The notes: a model not told the origin generated them from the sequence alone. 64,000 nt of DNA from Nemophila menziesii (GCA_029959085.1 JARWIR010000001.1:16173730-16237729), one strand, 5' to 3'; positions 34,340 through 47,089 are shown, numbered from the stretch's first letter. A program made the numbers and translations.

Positions 34340-36760
34340 TCACGTCGTTGTCTCAATGTCGATCGATGAAGACCGAATCCAATCTTGAGCATAAATTAAA
34401 GCTTCGGCCGTCTTAGGAGTAAGGGAACTCCTAAATGGGTCAATCACCCTACCACCAATGCTAAAGGACGATTCAGATGTGAATGTAGAAATTGACATTC
34501 CTAACACATGTCGAGCAATTTGTGAAAGTATTGGGAACTTTAAAGAATTTAATTTCCACCAAATCAAAATATCGAATTTGTCATCCCTCTTTTCTATTCC
34601 ATCAGACAAGTATATTTCAAGTTCAGACTTATTAGTGGCATCCCCTTCTTCCTTTAACTTTTTATAAAAATCAGATTCCATATCACCACTCTTAGAACAA
34701 GAAATATCAGTAGCCGAAGATGTAGATGAAGAAGATGACCATTTTTCATTTTTTCCAGCCTTCTGTTTATAGTGATCAAACAATTTATTCAAAGTTTCAA
34801 GAACTCTATCATTTATCTCCTTTATTTTTCGAGCACCGGTCCCATAACCTTGTCCTAAACAAAAGTTAAGGTAACGCATTTTTTTGCGGGGATCTAACAC
34901 GACGGCCACATATAACAAAAGTTGGTATTGTTGAGATTGTCCCAATACTTTTCGTATTTCAGTTTCATAGAAAGGGCCATTTTCTGCTCTACTATGTCCA
35001 AAATTTTACTCATCTTTGTGATACTTGTATGCATCGCCACAAGTTCATTAAAGAAGAAATTAGATGTGCAATACTTTGATCCCGAAATCAAACTAGTGAC
35101 ATTGTAGAAAAGTTTCAAAAACTCAATGAAATACTTAGCTTTCAACCAGTCACTTTCTTGAGGAGCTCCCACTACTTTATATTTCCTCTTTATTTTCCTC
35201 GTATTATTCTCGGCGTCGTCATAATCTTCATCATCACCATTAAAGTAGGCCTTATAATTTTGATTTATATTTTTAAGCCTATCAAAAGCTTCAGCATACT
35301 TCTCTGCTGTCTCCAACATCAAATAGGTAGAATTCCACCTAGTTTCAACATCTAAAGTAACTTTCTTGTGACAATCTATCTTACATCAATCAACACATTC
35401 TTTGAAGGTTGTTTCTAATTCTTGCAATTGAATCATGTTGATTTTCCAAACCATCTTTCACTAAAAGATTAATAATATGAGCACAACATCTCAAATGCAT
35501 GTACTTACAATTAAGTATTGAATCACGCCCTTTAAGTGCGCTCTGCAAATGCCTTATTTCCCCCATCATTTGAAGATGCATTATTATCTGTAATTGTAAA
35601 GACTCTGTTAATATCCCATTTTTTCAAACAAAACTCAACCATTTCACCAATTGTGGGTCCCTTATGATTTGCTATCGGACAAAAATTTAAAATCTTTTTC
35701 CTTAATATCCAATTATCATCTATCCAATGAGCAGTGAGACACATGTAATTTATGTTTTGGAACGATGACCATGTATCAGTGGTAAGAGAGACTGTTTGGC
35801 CTTCTAAGAGTTTTTTCAGATTAATAGCCTCCTCTTTGTAGATTGCTAGATAATCTCTAGCCACTGTCCACCGGGAAGGAATTTGAATAAAGGATTTAAC
35901 TCCCAAGCATGTGCCTTATAACCTTCATCATCAAATATACTAAATGGACGATTATCTTTTATACACATCTTTGCAAGTGACATTCTACACTTCTCTTGAT
36001 TAAAAGAGTAAATACCAAGTTCATTTTCCACATTCAAATTTAGCTTAAAACCTAACACTGACTGGTTTTTTTATCAATATTGACCTTACCCCTTTTTCCT
36101 ATATAAGATGGACAAGTCGTACACGCGTGCTTTAAATGATTACCAAGAGCCCCAGTGCCATCTTTAGTCCTATCACATCTGATAATAGTCTTATGGTATA
36201 TGCATTTTGACGCCGTTGCACCCTTAACATACAGGAAATGATTCCACACCCAAGACCAAACTTTACCTTGCGTTACAGGTAGGGCTGTAAACGAACCAAG
36301 CCGCTCGCGAGCAGCTCGAGCTCGGCTCGGTAAAAAGATCGCTCGAACTCGTTCGTTTATAAAAATGAACAAAAAAGTTCGTTCGAACTCGTTCGTTAAA
36401 AAAATGAGTTCGTTCGAACTAGTTAGTAAACTCGTTAAAAATCTATGATCCGTAAATTAATGTTTTAGTTATTAATAAATATATTGTTAAACCTATAAAA
36501 AACAAATTATTCGTTAATAACTCGAGATCGGCTCGAAAAAAGCTCGTTCGATATGTTAACAAGCTTTAAAATTTGAGTTCGGCTCGACTCGTTAAAATTT
36601 GAGCTCGACTCGACTCGACTAGTAAATCTTATCAAACAAGCTTGCACAACTAGTATTCGGCTCGACTCGGTTCGTTTACAGCCCTAGTTACAGGTATTAT
36701 CGAGACATATTGACTTGTTTATTCGGAAATCGTTGCATGATCCTGAGACTCATCTTCCAT
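34340..36760 (-). pseudogene. hAT-family transposase, multiply broken
   Basis: Minus-strand blocks in order: MEDESQDHATISE near 36750 followed by a stop; a BED zinc finger (VWSWVWNHFLYVKGA, KCIYHKTIIRCD, GNHLKHAC) at about 36105-36260, in which the second Cys of CxxC is His; the hAT core with TDTWSSFQNINYMCLTAHWI at about 35735-35800 and FTITDNNASSND; VVLDPRKKMRYLNF at about 34865-34910; and the C-terminal dimerisation domain, FDILIWWKLNSLKFPILSQI to SLTPKTAEALIYAQDW, at about 34370-34560. At least four frame changes, plus a MITE insertion at 36280-36686, break it. Such proteins cut and paste hAT elements by an RNase H-like fold. This copy is dead. Relatives of the Ac/RICESLEEPER type are the best match. 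Confidence 0.88.
36280..36686. mobile_element. short hAT element inserted in the hAT transposase pseudogene
   Basis: TIR TAGGGCTGTAAACGAACC at both ends (right end reads GGTTCGTTTACAGCCCTA) and perfect 8-bp duplications GTTACAGG at 36272-36279 and 36687-36694. The interior is dense in GCTCGA, CTCGTTCG and GGCTCGACTCG motifs. 407 bp, non-coding. It is related to the element at 61770-62350. Confidence 0.95.
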
Positions 36761-36769
36761 AATAATCTA

Positions 36770-37420
36770 CAATTATCACCTCTCTCCCCATCAAGAATTA
36801 TCATATTGTCCATCTGAAAAATATTTAATCCAAGTAAGATTTCTTAAATGAGTCAAAATAGTAAACAAAACTTTCAAACTCTGCCATAGAAGTATGTTAA
36901 AAATTTGAAAGATAATTAATCAACTTATCTAAATATATAATTAAAAATTGATATTAATAACATCGCCCAGGAGTTTTATAATTCATGAAATGTATTTTCA
37001 AGTCTGCCTAAGCCGTAACAATACCTATATTATTTCAATAATGAATGCTTGCAAAATAATGTAATTGTAAACCTTATAAATATAGTGTGGGTATCACAAC
37101 CATATGAAGTTCAAAATTTTATTACTTTGATATTAGGGTTTAAATTAAAAAATATAAAAACTTCAATCTGATTTGATACTCCGATGGTGTAGCAGTAGTG
37201 ATGTTTGTTCCTTTGTGGTGTACAACGATCTCTGTATTAGGGTGATTATGGATAAATGTAATAGAAACTTTGAAGGAAGCGTGATGATAGCGTAAAATGG
37301 AGAGAAACATAATTGAATTGATTCCATGAGGTTTTGTCTTTTTAATGTTAGGAAGACGAAGAGTCATGTGTAAATAACTAAATATTAATATCAGTGCAAA
37401 AGAATTAAGAAGACAAACAG
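36770..37420. other. AT-rich DNA, nothing identified
   Basis: Probably 5' flank or 5' UTR of the hAT copy. The small minus-strand frame at 37140-37367 has no known domain. Confidence 0.35.
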
Positions 37421-37424
37421 GCCT

Positions 37425-37653
37425 AGTGACCCACTATTTTGATATTTATAATGGTTACGGTTATTGGTTCGGTTTATGTTTGGTTTTTTGGTTCGGTTTT
37501 TGCGTACTAAACCGAACCAAACCAGATTTTTCGGATTTTTTAAATTTAAAAACCGAACCAATCGATTTTTCGATTTTTGGTTTATTTGGTTTGGTTTTTT
37601 TCGGTTTTTGGTTCGGATTGGTTTTTTGGTTCGGATTTTCTCAGCCCTAGTAC
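37425..37653. mobile_element. hAT-like fragment with GGTTCGG motifs
   Basis: The right end, read on the minus strand, is TAGGGCTGAGAAAATCCG. The interior repeats TTGGTTCGGTTTT and AACCGAACC on both strands. No matching left terminus or target duplication was found. Confidence 0.45.
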
Positions 37654-38530
37654 CCATGGCCCAATCAAAAAATAAAACAATATCCCTTCACACTTTTTGC
37701 AATGGAAAATAAAACAAAATTCCTTCACACTTTTTGCAATGAAAAAGAAAACGAAATCCCTTCACACTTGGATGTACCCATGGCAAAAATCACACTTCAC
37801 ACTCGCCGGAACAAACAAATCAAAACGAAATCTCTTCACACTCGTTGCAATGGAACAAAAATCAAAACAAAATATCTTCACACTCAAATCAATTGAATAA
37901 AAAACAAATCGAAATCTCTTCTAACTCACGATTGAAAAAAAAACAAAGTGAAGCAACGATTTTCTTGGGTTGTACTCATGGCAGCCGTTTTCTTGGGTTG
38001 TACCCAGGGAACACAAAACAAAACGAAATCTCTTCATCTTCGCCGCTCTCGACTGGAACAAACAAAAAACAATGGTGGTGAATCAATGGTGGAGAATGTC
38101 CCATGATGGAAGTGGTTTTGTTGTGAAGCAGAGCAATGGGGTGTGAAGAGCTAGGTGAGAAGAGATTCTTTGGTGGGAAGAGATCTAGGTTGAAAGAGAT
38201 CGACGTCGGATCTGTTAGATGGTGGAGAATGGACCACGATGGTGGCAGGTGATTGGTCCACGAACGGCAGCTTGGTGCGAATTTGAGACCCTAGACGGAA
38301 TGGTCCACGACGAAGGTGAGACGTGGATGTGAAGAAACAGGGAGGGCTGAGATGTTTGTTGGTGGGGAGGTGAGATCTGGGGGTTGCTGTTTGTTGGGGG
38401 GAAGGTGAGATCTGGTTGTGAAGAGCTTCTTGGTGGGAAGGTGAGATCGGGGTGTGAAGACAGTGAAGAGGGAGGGACAATAGTCCAAAGGGCGGCAGTT
38501 TTGTTTTGGTACAGGATAAGATATTTGATC
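37654..38530. repeat. tandem CTTCACACT units and GC-rich leader-like DNA
   Basis: 37680-37925 contains at least five irregular copies of a 40-60-base unit built on AAATCCCTTCACACT and TTGCAATGG. 37960-38010 has TTGGGTTGTACCCAGGG-type palindromes. 38060-38530 is G-rich with GATGGTGGAGAATGG repeats and GGTGAGATCTGG repeats. Open frames here have low-complexity content and no domain. Confidence 0.45.
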
Positions 38531-38534
38531 CATT

Positions 38535-39134
38535 AATAGGGTTTTGTTTTTTATTTCAGGTTCTTCACTATGAATACGAAGGAAGATGGAGGTTTTTTGA
38601 GTTTTTTTCCTTTTCTAGATGAACTTCTAATGGATAGTTAGGTTTGAAAATTTTGGAAGTATTATGCATATGGTTGGGACCAAAAAACTAATTGCCTTAT
38701 ACTTATATAGCCTAATATAATTTTTTTTTTATCCTGTTTAATTTTTTTTATAGTTATTATTTAAAAAAATCAAAATCTATATAGAATGAGTAATGTTAGG
38801 TCACCTAGAGCAATTAGGATTGATTATTTTAGAGTTAAAAGTGTTTTTTACTTAAAATTAAAATATTTGTAAAAAGTAATTAAAAATATTTTATTATCTA
38901 AAATCACTTTAAATGATTTTTTTAATAATTATATATTAATCTTTTTCAAAAAGAAAACTGAAAATCTTAAATATTTTTAAAGAGTTATAATCACTTCAAT
39001 TGATTATTTTGAAAAAACTCCCAAATGAGCCTCTAATATCATCCTTGATGTGGTTATTAAATGTTTTAATCATGTTTTTTTTAAAAAAAATTACTCTTCC
39101 TTGATTGACACACTTCTATGCTATATATGCCATA
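38535..39134. other. AT-rich DNA, nothing identified
   Basis: No feature recognised. Confidence 0.4.
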
Positions 39135-39398
39135 CTAGGTAAAACCCGTGTCTGAAGACACTAAAGCAAAAATGAATTCCGTTGACAGGAATCGAACCCA
39201 GGTTCAAAAAAAACCGTGTCTGAAGACACTAAAGTAAAAATGAATTCTGTTGACAGGAATCGAACTCAGGTTAAAAGAAAATATTAATAAGTGGGGCCAG
39301 AATCAATCCTGGTCACCATTTATGTTTAGCCAGAATCCTGGTCACTATTTATGTGGGTAAATTTGGACCGTAGAAAAAACTCTGAAATATAATATAGA
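39135..39398 (-). mobile_element. 264-bp non-autonomous Helitron
   Basis: On the minus strand it starts TCTATATTATATTTCAG after an A and ends with hairpin GTGTCTTCAGACAC, a short spacer and CTAG before a T: the Helitron A|TC...CTAG|T pattern. A 3' terminal segment of about 67 bases that includes the hairpin is present twice in tandem (39139-39205 and 39207-39275). Each copy holds GGTTCGATTCC or GAGTTCGATTCC, close to a pol III B box. Confidence 0.82.
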
Positions 39399-39399
39399 T

Positions 39400-39905
39400 A
39401 TGGTTCTTATCTAATTTATTGATAAATTAGTTGAAAAGGCGTCTAATTTGCTTCAATTTTAGTTGTATAGTAAGACACATCTAAAGATTTTCGTAATGAA
39501 TTTAAAGATGTTGCAAAAGAAAAAAAAGCACTTGAGTTATAGAAAAGAAATGAGCGAGAGATTTTGTTAAAAAGGAAAATTTGGCCAGCTAAGGCCTTAA
39601 CATTCATAACCTATAACACAATACTAAATTGGAAAAGATCAACTTGAATTGTTTGAAATTTTTTATTATTTTTTTAACTTTTTATTGTTACAATATGTTA
39701 AAAGGAATACGCTGAACACATAATTGCAATTAATATTATTTGGTTAATAAGAACCTGTGCCTAAAAACACTCTAACAATGTCCTATAAAATACTACAAAA
39801 ATAAAATGATAAAATTATCGATTAAAATTAGAAATCTATAATATCCACTTATTCAATGTCTATCCAATATCATTTATGTTTTATGTTGATTTAATATTAA
39901 AATTA

Positions 39906-39957
<52 letters not shown>

Positions 39958-40160
39958 AATTATAAAATTATCCACCATTTATTTAATCATAATTGTGGAA
40001 TTATCCTAATTGTTTGATTAGTGAAGATTTTTTTTTTTATATATAAAATGGTAACAACAAAAACACCACTTTTGTGGTAAATTTGTTATATTTTATATTA
40101 AATTTATAATATCTCCTAGTTCTGCTCCACATTGATCCGGGTTAAATATTTATATCTTAA
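39400..40160. other. AT-rich DNA with an (AT)n run
   Basis: Pure AT dinucleotide repeat at about 39914-39955. Nothing else recognised. Confidence 0.5.
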
Positions 40161-40164
40161 AATA

Positions 40165-40691
40165 TTAGATTACATGGTAATAACGGAAGCTGAATAAAAT
40201 ATTCTTTAATAAGAGGCAACTTAAAAACTTGATAAGCATAAGAATAACAACTAAAGCAACCACCATGCAATTATGTAGTGTAAAAATATAATCTGAAAGT
40301 CGCAAAGGAGCTTCAAGATTTTGAAAGAAAATATATTTTAGGTTGATTATAATTTGCAAAATATGTTTGAATTTTACTATTGCTTTAGCTATTCAAAAAC
40401 CTTATTCAAATCATCCATAATAAATTAGGTGTTGCCAGTGATTTTCTAAGGAGAAGACTATGAAAGCATTTTCTCTAGTGAATACTGGAACCTATTGTCG
40501 GAACTACCCTACCCTAGTATTGTTATTGCTATAGCAAATACCACTGTGGTAAAAAGAGATGTTGTAACTTTACATGAATTCACCATGCCTATCATCAATA
40601 TCCATTTGTATGTAACAAAATCTTGGTGCTCATTGTTTAACATCATCAGTGTCGCAAGCATAATATTTTCAACTACCGGCAATAAATACAC
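40165..40691 (-). pseudogene. ankyrin-repeat/PGG-domain protein remnant
   Basis: The minus strand encodes NNEHQDFVTYKWILMIGM, then VNSCKVTTSLFTTVVFAIAI. This fits the start of the PGG membrane domain of ITN1-like ankyrin proteins (E-H-x2-L...WM...A-x-SC-x-V-A-x-L-I-x-T-V-x-F-A). The PGG motif itself is lost to a stop right after ITILG. A further hydrophobic stretch (40165-40359) may be the later membrane helices. No convincing ankyrin repeats were found upstream. Members act in stress and defence signalling at membranes, but this copy is broken. Confidence 0.5.
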
Positions 40692-40822
40692 TGATAACTA
40701 ATAACTTCGTGATTTTAGAGTATAAGAAATGGAATATATGAAAAGATGATATTATTTCAAGTTGATCATATTGTGTCTTTAAACTCGCCAAAAATGTAAG
40801 ATGTTATTCACTTGAGTTAAGA

Positions 40823-40995
40823 TATATATCACCCTTTTTTGCTTCACCTCTGTATCACCTCCTATGTGGAGGTTTTAAAACCCAATCAAATAGTTTCTCT
40901 CTCATAATTAATTATTTTCTCTCTCTTTTATTCAATGCCACATAGGGTGACACATAGGAGGTGAAACAAGGGTGAAGCAAATAGGGGTGATATAT
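40823..40995. mobile_element. small MITE with about 45-bp inverted repeats
   Basis: TATATATCACCCTTTTTTGC at the left pairs with GCAAATAGGGGTGATATATA at the right. The pairing goes on through TTCACCTC and ATCACCTCCTATGTGG. 173 bp, non-coding. Target duplication unclear because the ends are AT-rich. Confidence 0.7.
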
Positions 40996-41000
40996 AGCAA

Positions 41001-42039
41001 TGCTCTATTCACTTATCGTCAAGTATCTACTTTCCTTATGAATGATCTTGAAAATCTTCATGGCATTACATAATTGCAAGGTGTGCTACATTATGGTTTT
41101 CTTCATCCACATATGCAAGTTATGAAATCACTTGAGGGTCTCTTTCACATTCTCATGAATTTCATTCGATGATTCTAGCATAAATAACCATCTTAGTGCA
41201 GCAGTAGCTCTTTGGTTATCCAAATTATTGATTTCAATGCAAGTTGAAGAACTTCATTATGTATTTAACTTTGAGGTGGATCTATTTGTTGGTCCATGAA
41301 GAAATATTCAGTTTATATTAGATTTTTTTTCATATTCACTAATTTAAGCACTTCGAGTACTATAGGTAACAATATAAGCAATTCTAGTTATCCTGCACAC
41401 AAATTCAAAATAAAAAGAATGAATAAAAGTTTTTGAAACATTCTGGTGATCAAATATAAAGAGGGAAGCACTGGGAAAAAAAGGGAAGAAATAACGCCAT
41501 CGATCCAAGTCCAAAACTATAACCTTTGTTCACCATGATTTGAGATACAAAGCTTTCTTGTACTTTGAAAACTTCAGAGGCACGCCTGAAAATAACAATA
41601 AAATAAAAAAGGTAGATGAAACATTTAAACAACTAATTAAATACATGATTTTTTTTGTCAACAAATACGTGATTCAAGATTAGTAACTTTTGAAGCAAGA
41701 GAGAACGATATCTGAGCATAAGAAGGTTACAGTGTTGAACCACTTTAAAATGTATGAGACATCAAAAAAATAACAGTTTCAAATCCGTTAGGTTTGGAAA
41801 ACAGATTGTTTTTGAGTTCTAAAAATTAGAAGAAACAAAAATTGATTCATGATTACATAAAAAATGAACAATAAATAAGTAAGATTTTTGAAAAAAAGAA
41901 AGCAAAAAGCAATTAAAAAATACAACAATTTCAGTAGATAAGAACTTTTACCTTTCATGGCACAATATAGTTGAAGGTGAAGAATAACATGTTATTATAG
42001 ATATTTTGGATAGGATGTATTTCACCTTTTTCAACATAT
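41001..42039. other. AT-rich DNA, nothing firm
   Basis: It may contain decayed upstream sequence of the PGG pseudogene, but no domain can be read. Confidence 0.35.
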
Positions 42040-42185
42040 TTAAAAGAATTTTTCTATTCGACTAATAATATAATTCAATAGGTGAGATATAAGAAGATGA
42101 CGGAAAATTTTTTATATAGAGAAAGAAAAATATGAGGAAGGTAAGTTATGTTTTATGAGATAATTAAGGAAAGGATTAATTATTA

Positions 42186-43010
42186 AGAGCCAATTAGAGA
42201 TTAATGCCTATTAAAAAACTTATTTAAAAAAAGGTGCCTCTAATAAGATTTTTTATAGAAAAATGCCCCATCCCAAACTACCTTTATAATTAACAATTAA
42301 AAAAAAGAAATTAGAAAAAAGCAAAACAAAAACTAATAAAGACACGCGAGCGTCCGTGAAATTTTTTTAAAATCGTCATAACTAATTCTAAAAAAATCAA
42401 AAAAATCAAAAATTTATATATTTGGATAAAGCAAATTAATATTTACGTCTATGATTTTTTTCAGAATTTTCAGAATTTTTTGATTTTTTTGATTTTTTTT
42501 GAATTTTTTTAATTCGCAGAACATGGAATTCCATGTTTTGATATAAGAAATTTGTTTCCCGCAAACACGAAATTCACTGTTTAAAACATAGAATTCCATG
42601 TTTAAAACATGGAATTCCATGTTTTGCGAATTAAAAAAAATCAAAAAAACCAAAAACTTCCGAAAATTCTGAAAAAAATTATAGACGTAAATATTAATTT
42701 GATTTATCCAAATATGATTTTTTTTGATTTTTTTTGAATTAGTTATGGCGATTTTTGATGGTTGTGATGGCTGTGATGGTGGTGGTGGTGGAAATACCCT
42801 ATTATTTGTTTAAGATTTTAAAAATAAATATTGTATTAAATATAAAATAATATATATATAATAATAAGGATAGTATAGGTATAAAAAATATAAAGGGGAT
42901 GTTTTCTATAAATAATTGTTCTATGAGGCATTTATCTCTAAATAAGAAAATTAGAGGCTTAAAAAAATTAAAGGCATCATTAAGGAGGCATTTATCTCTA
43001 ATTACCCCAT
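42186..43010. mobile_element. inverted-repeat (foldback-like) element
   Basis: Ends share (A)ATTAGAGATWAATGCC in inverted orientation. An inner inverted repeat pairs about 42375-42500 with about 42640-42750. The centre holds two or three copies of the palindrome AACATGGAATTCCATGTT or a one-base variant. Non-coding. No clean target duplication. Confidence 0.55.
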
Positions 43011-43935
43011 AATAAAATCGACTAATAATATAAATCAATCTGACAATATTCAATAGGTGAGGAATAAGAGGATGACGGAAAATCTATATAATAAAGTAGA
43101 ATGAAACCTAACTCTCCCTATTTATCCTCAAACTTCCCCATTCATCTCATAATTCCCCCATTTATCTCATAATACCCCCATTCATCTCATTCTTTCATTT
43201 ATTATATATACATACGCATAAAAATATTAAGTAATATAAAATCCATTTAACGTTCATATATCTATATAATAAAGTAGAATGAAACCTAACTCTCCCTATT
43301 TATCCTCAAACTTCCCCATTCATCTCATAATTCCCCCATTTATCTCATAATACCCCCATTCATTCTTTCATTTATTATATATACATACGCATAAAAATAT
43401 TAAGTAATATAAAATCCATTTAACGTTCATATAAATAAAATTATAATGATTAAAATTAACTTTCATATAAATAAAATTTATTTCTTTTATTAAAATTTAC
43501 AAAGTACTAAAAAATATTCTTCTCATTCTTTCATTTATTATATACACATACGCATGAAATTATTAAATAATATAAAATCCATTTAACCTTCATATAAATA
43601 AAATTATAAGGATTCAAATTAACTTTCATATAACTAAAATTTATTCCTTTCTATTAAAATTTACAAAGTACTAAAAAATTTAAAAAAAATTCAAAATTTA
43701 TTATAAGAAAAATTCAGTTAGATATAATATAAAATTTAAAAAAAATCACTTTACATTACAATATTTAAATAATTTTTTTATTTATTTTCTATGTCAAAAC
43801 ATGTATAACTTTGAAAGAAATCATTTCAACTTTATAAAAATAAATTTTTCAAGACAAGAAATATATCGATTCATCCAATAAAAATTATAGAATATTAGAA
43901 AGTTAAGATGGAATTTGGATAATAAATATATATAT

Positions 43936-44035
43936 AACCTTGACCTAAACCTTAACCTTAACCTTAACCTTAACCTTAATCTTAACCATAACCTTATTCT
44001 TAACTTAACCTTAACCTTAATCTTAACCTTGACTT
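43936..44035. repeat. short AACCTT array
   Basis: About 100 bases of AACCTTAACCTT repeats, a smaller version of the array at 45114-46530. Confidence 0.85.
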
Positions 44036-44731
44036 TCATCCACCAAAACTTTAAACATATAATAAAGCAGAATGAAAACTAATTTACCCTATTTATTCTC
44101 AAACTTCCCCGTTAGACTCATAATCCCCCCATTTAGCTCATAATCCCCCCATTCTTCTCCTTCTTTCATTTATTATATATACATACGCATAAAAATATTA
44201 AGTAATATAAAATCCATTTAACGTTCATATAAATAAAATTATAAGGATTAAAATTAACTTTCATATAAATAAAATTTATTTCTTTTATTAAAATTTACAA
44301 AGTACTAAAAAATTTAAGATTTTTCCATTCTTCTCATTCTTTCATTTATTATATACACATACGCATGAAATTATTAAATAATATAAAATCCATTTAACCT
44401 TCATATAAATAAAATTATAAGGATGCAAATTAACTTTCATATAACTAAAATTTATTCCTTTCTATAAAAATTTACAAAGTACTAAAAAAAATTTAAAAAA
44501 ATTCAAAATTTTTTATAAGAAAAATCTAATTAGATATAATATAAAATTTTAAAAAAAATCACTTTACATTACAATATTTAAATAATTTATTTATTTATTT
44601 TCTATGTCAAAACATGTATAACTTTGAAAGAAATCATTTCAACTTTATAAAAATAAATTTTTCAAGACAAGAAATATATCGATTCATCCAATAAAAATTA
44701 TAGAATATTAGAAAGTCAAGATGGAATTTGG

Positions 44732-44838
<107 letters not shown>

Positions 44839-45113
44839 TTAAAATTTAAAATTAATAAACACTTAAAGGATATTTAATAATTAAAATAATTTGATAATTG
44901 ACCATTAACATTCATTGTTCATTATATCTCTATATCTATATAATAAAATACTTTTTTAAACGGGTTGGACCCTCTACAAAAAAGACGAGCATGATCGTCT
45001 TTGGTCCCTTAATTAATTTCTTCACATTAATTGCATTAAAACTTAATTGTCCCTTATCCCACTCCATTAGACATCTAAAAGTTCCGTATTTGATCCACGC
45101 TGACCGCAAACCT

Positions 45114-46530
45114 CTAACCTTAACCCAAATTCTTAACCGTAACCTAAACCTTAACTTTAACCTTAACCTCAAACTCAACCTCAACCTAAACATTTGAATT
45201 AAAATTAACATCAACCTCTAACTTAAATTTAACCTTAACCTCAAACTCAACCTCAACCTCAACCTCAACCTTTGAATTAAACTTAACATCAACCTCTAAC
45301 TTAAATTTAACCTTAACATTAACCTTAAACTTGACCTTAACCTTCTCCTTAACCCTAACCCTGTCCCTAGCCCTCAACCTAGCCTTAGCATTAGCGTTAG
45401 CCTTAACCTTAGTCTTAGCCTTAGCCTTGGCCTTACCCTTATCCTTAGCCTTAGCCTTAGTCTTAGTCGTAGCCTTAGCCTTAGCCTTAGCCTTAACCTT
45501 AGCCTTAGCCTTAGCCTTAGCATTAAACTTATCCCTAGCCTTAGTCGTAGCCTTAGTCTTAGCCTTAGCCTTAACCATAACCATAAACTTAACATTAACC
45601 TTAAACTTAACCCTTGACCCCTTAACCCCTTAACCTTAACCTTAACCTCAACCTCAACTTTTTAACTAATAACCTTAACCATATCCCTAACCTAACATTA
45701 ACCTTAACCTTAGCCTCAACCTTAAACTTAACCTTAACCTTTAAACTTAAACTTAAACTTAAACTTAAACTTAAACTTAAACTTAAACATAAATTTCAAC
45801 TTACACTTAAACTTAAACTTAAACATAAACTTAAACTTAAGCTTATTGTTAACGTTAACCTTACCCTCACCCTTACCCTTAACCTTAACAATAATATTAA
45901 CCTCAACTTTAACCTTAAACTTAACCATAGCCTTAGTTATTACACCTTAAACCTAAACCTTAAACTTTAAACCATAAACCTTGATCTTCACCTTCATCTT
46001 AACCTCAACCTTAACTTTAAACTTAAAGCTTAAAAATTTAGCTTAAAATTAACCTTAACCTTAAACCTTAAACCTTGAACCTCAAACTTTAACCTTTACC
46101 TTAACCTTAAACCTTAAACCTTAAATTTAACTTTCACCTTCACCTTCATCTTTACCTTTTTAACCTTTATCTTAATCTTAAAGTTAAAACTTAACCTTAA
46201 CCTTAATTATAAAATTAATCTTAACTTGAACCATGAACCTTAAAGCTTAAACCTTAAACCTTAACCTTAACTTTAACCATAAACTTAACCTTAAACATTA
46301 AATCCTAAAACTTAAACCTTAGCCTTAAATCTTAAACCTTAACCTTAACCTTAAACAATAACTATAACCTTCACCTTCACCTTCATTTTAACTTTTATAA
46401 CCACTATATTAACCTTAAAATTAAAACTTAACCTTAACCTGAATGTTAAAACTTAACTTTTACCTTGAACCTTAAACCTAAACCTTAACCTTAACTTTAA
46501 CCATAACCTTAACCTTAACCTTAACTGGAA
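45114..46530. repeat. degenerate (AACCTT)n array, telomere-like in look
   Basis: About 1.4 kb of AACCTT hexamers with variants AACCTC, AAACTT, AGCCTT and AACCCT. The period is six with many slips. The plant telomere heptamer CCCTAAA is not the unit. Long Lys/Ala/Val or Leu/Arg frames on both strands are artefacts of the repeat. Confidence 0.92.
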
Positions 46531-47089
46531 TATTATTTTTTGGAGTGCCTTCAGGCACGGGCTATACCTAGTTATTTATATAGAGAGAAAGAGAAATGTA
46601 AGGAAGGTAAGTTAATGTTTTATGAGATAATTAAGGAAAGGATTAATAACAAAATCAAATAATAATATAAATCAATCTGACAATATTCAATAGGTGAAAA
46701 ATAAGAAGATGACGGAAAATTATTTATATAGAGAGAAAGAGAAATGTGAGGAGGTAAGATATATTTTATGAGATAATTAAGGAAAGGATTAATAACAAAA
46801 GTTTGAATAATAATTTAACGAAATCAATTCTTTAAAAATATATAAGAAACGGCATGTTTAGATGTCGGATAAAAACAAATAAATTATAATAAGAAGATGA
46901 ACGAAAATTTAGTGAGGAAGGTAAGTTTTTTTTTTTTTTTGTCATGTATGAGAGAATTAAGGAAATGATAGATAACAAAAATTTAAACATAACTAATTAA
47001 TGGGAACGTTTAAAGTTTTATTATTTTCTATCTTTTTTTGTAAATAAAATAAAAAAATTATGTAAAAAATGGCATTAATGATAGGTGGG

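Noticed and set aside
34458..35355. Plus-strand frames of 61-69 codons
   Set aside because: They are antisense to the hAT transposase pseudogene.
39180..39275. tRNA gene
   Set aside because: Only a B-box-like T-arm word is present. No cloverleaf, acceptor stem or A box was found.
45186..45928. Open frames rich in Lys-Ala-Lys, Lys-Val or Leu-Arg, up to 132 codons
   Set aside because: They are translations of the AACCTT array in several frames on both strands.
45114..46530. Interstitial telomere
   Set aside because: The unit is the hexamer AACCTT with many variants, not CCCTAAA, and it lies inside a Helitron with a defined empty site.
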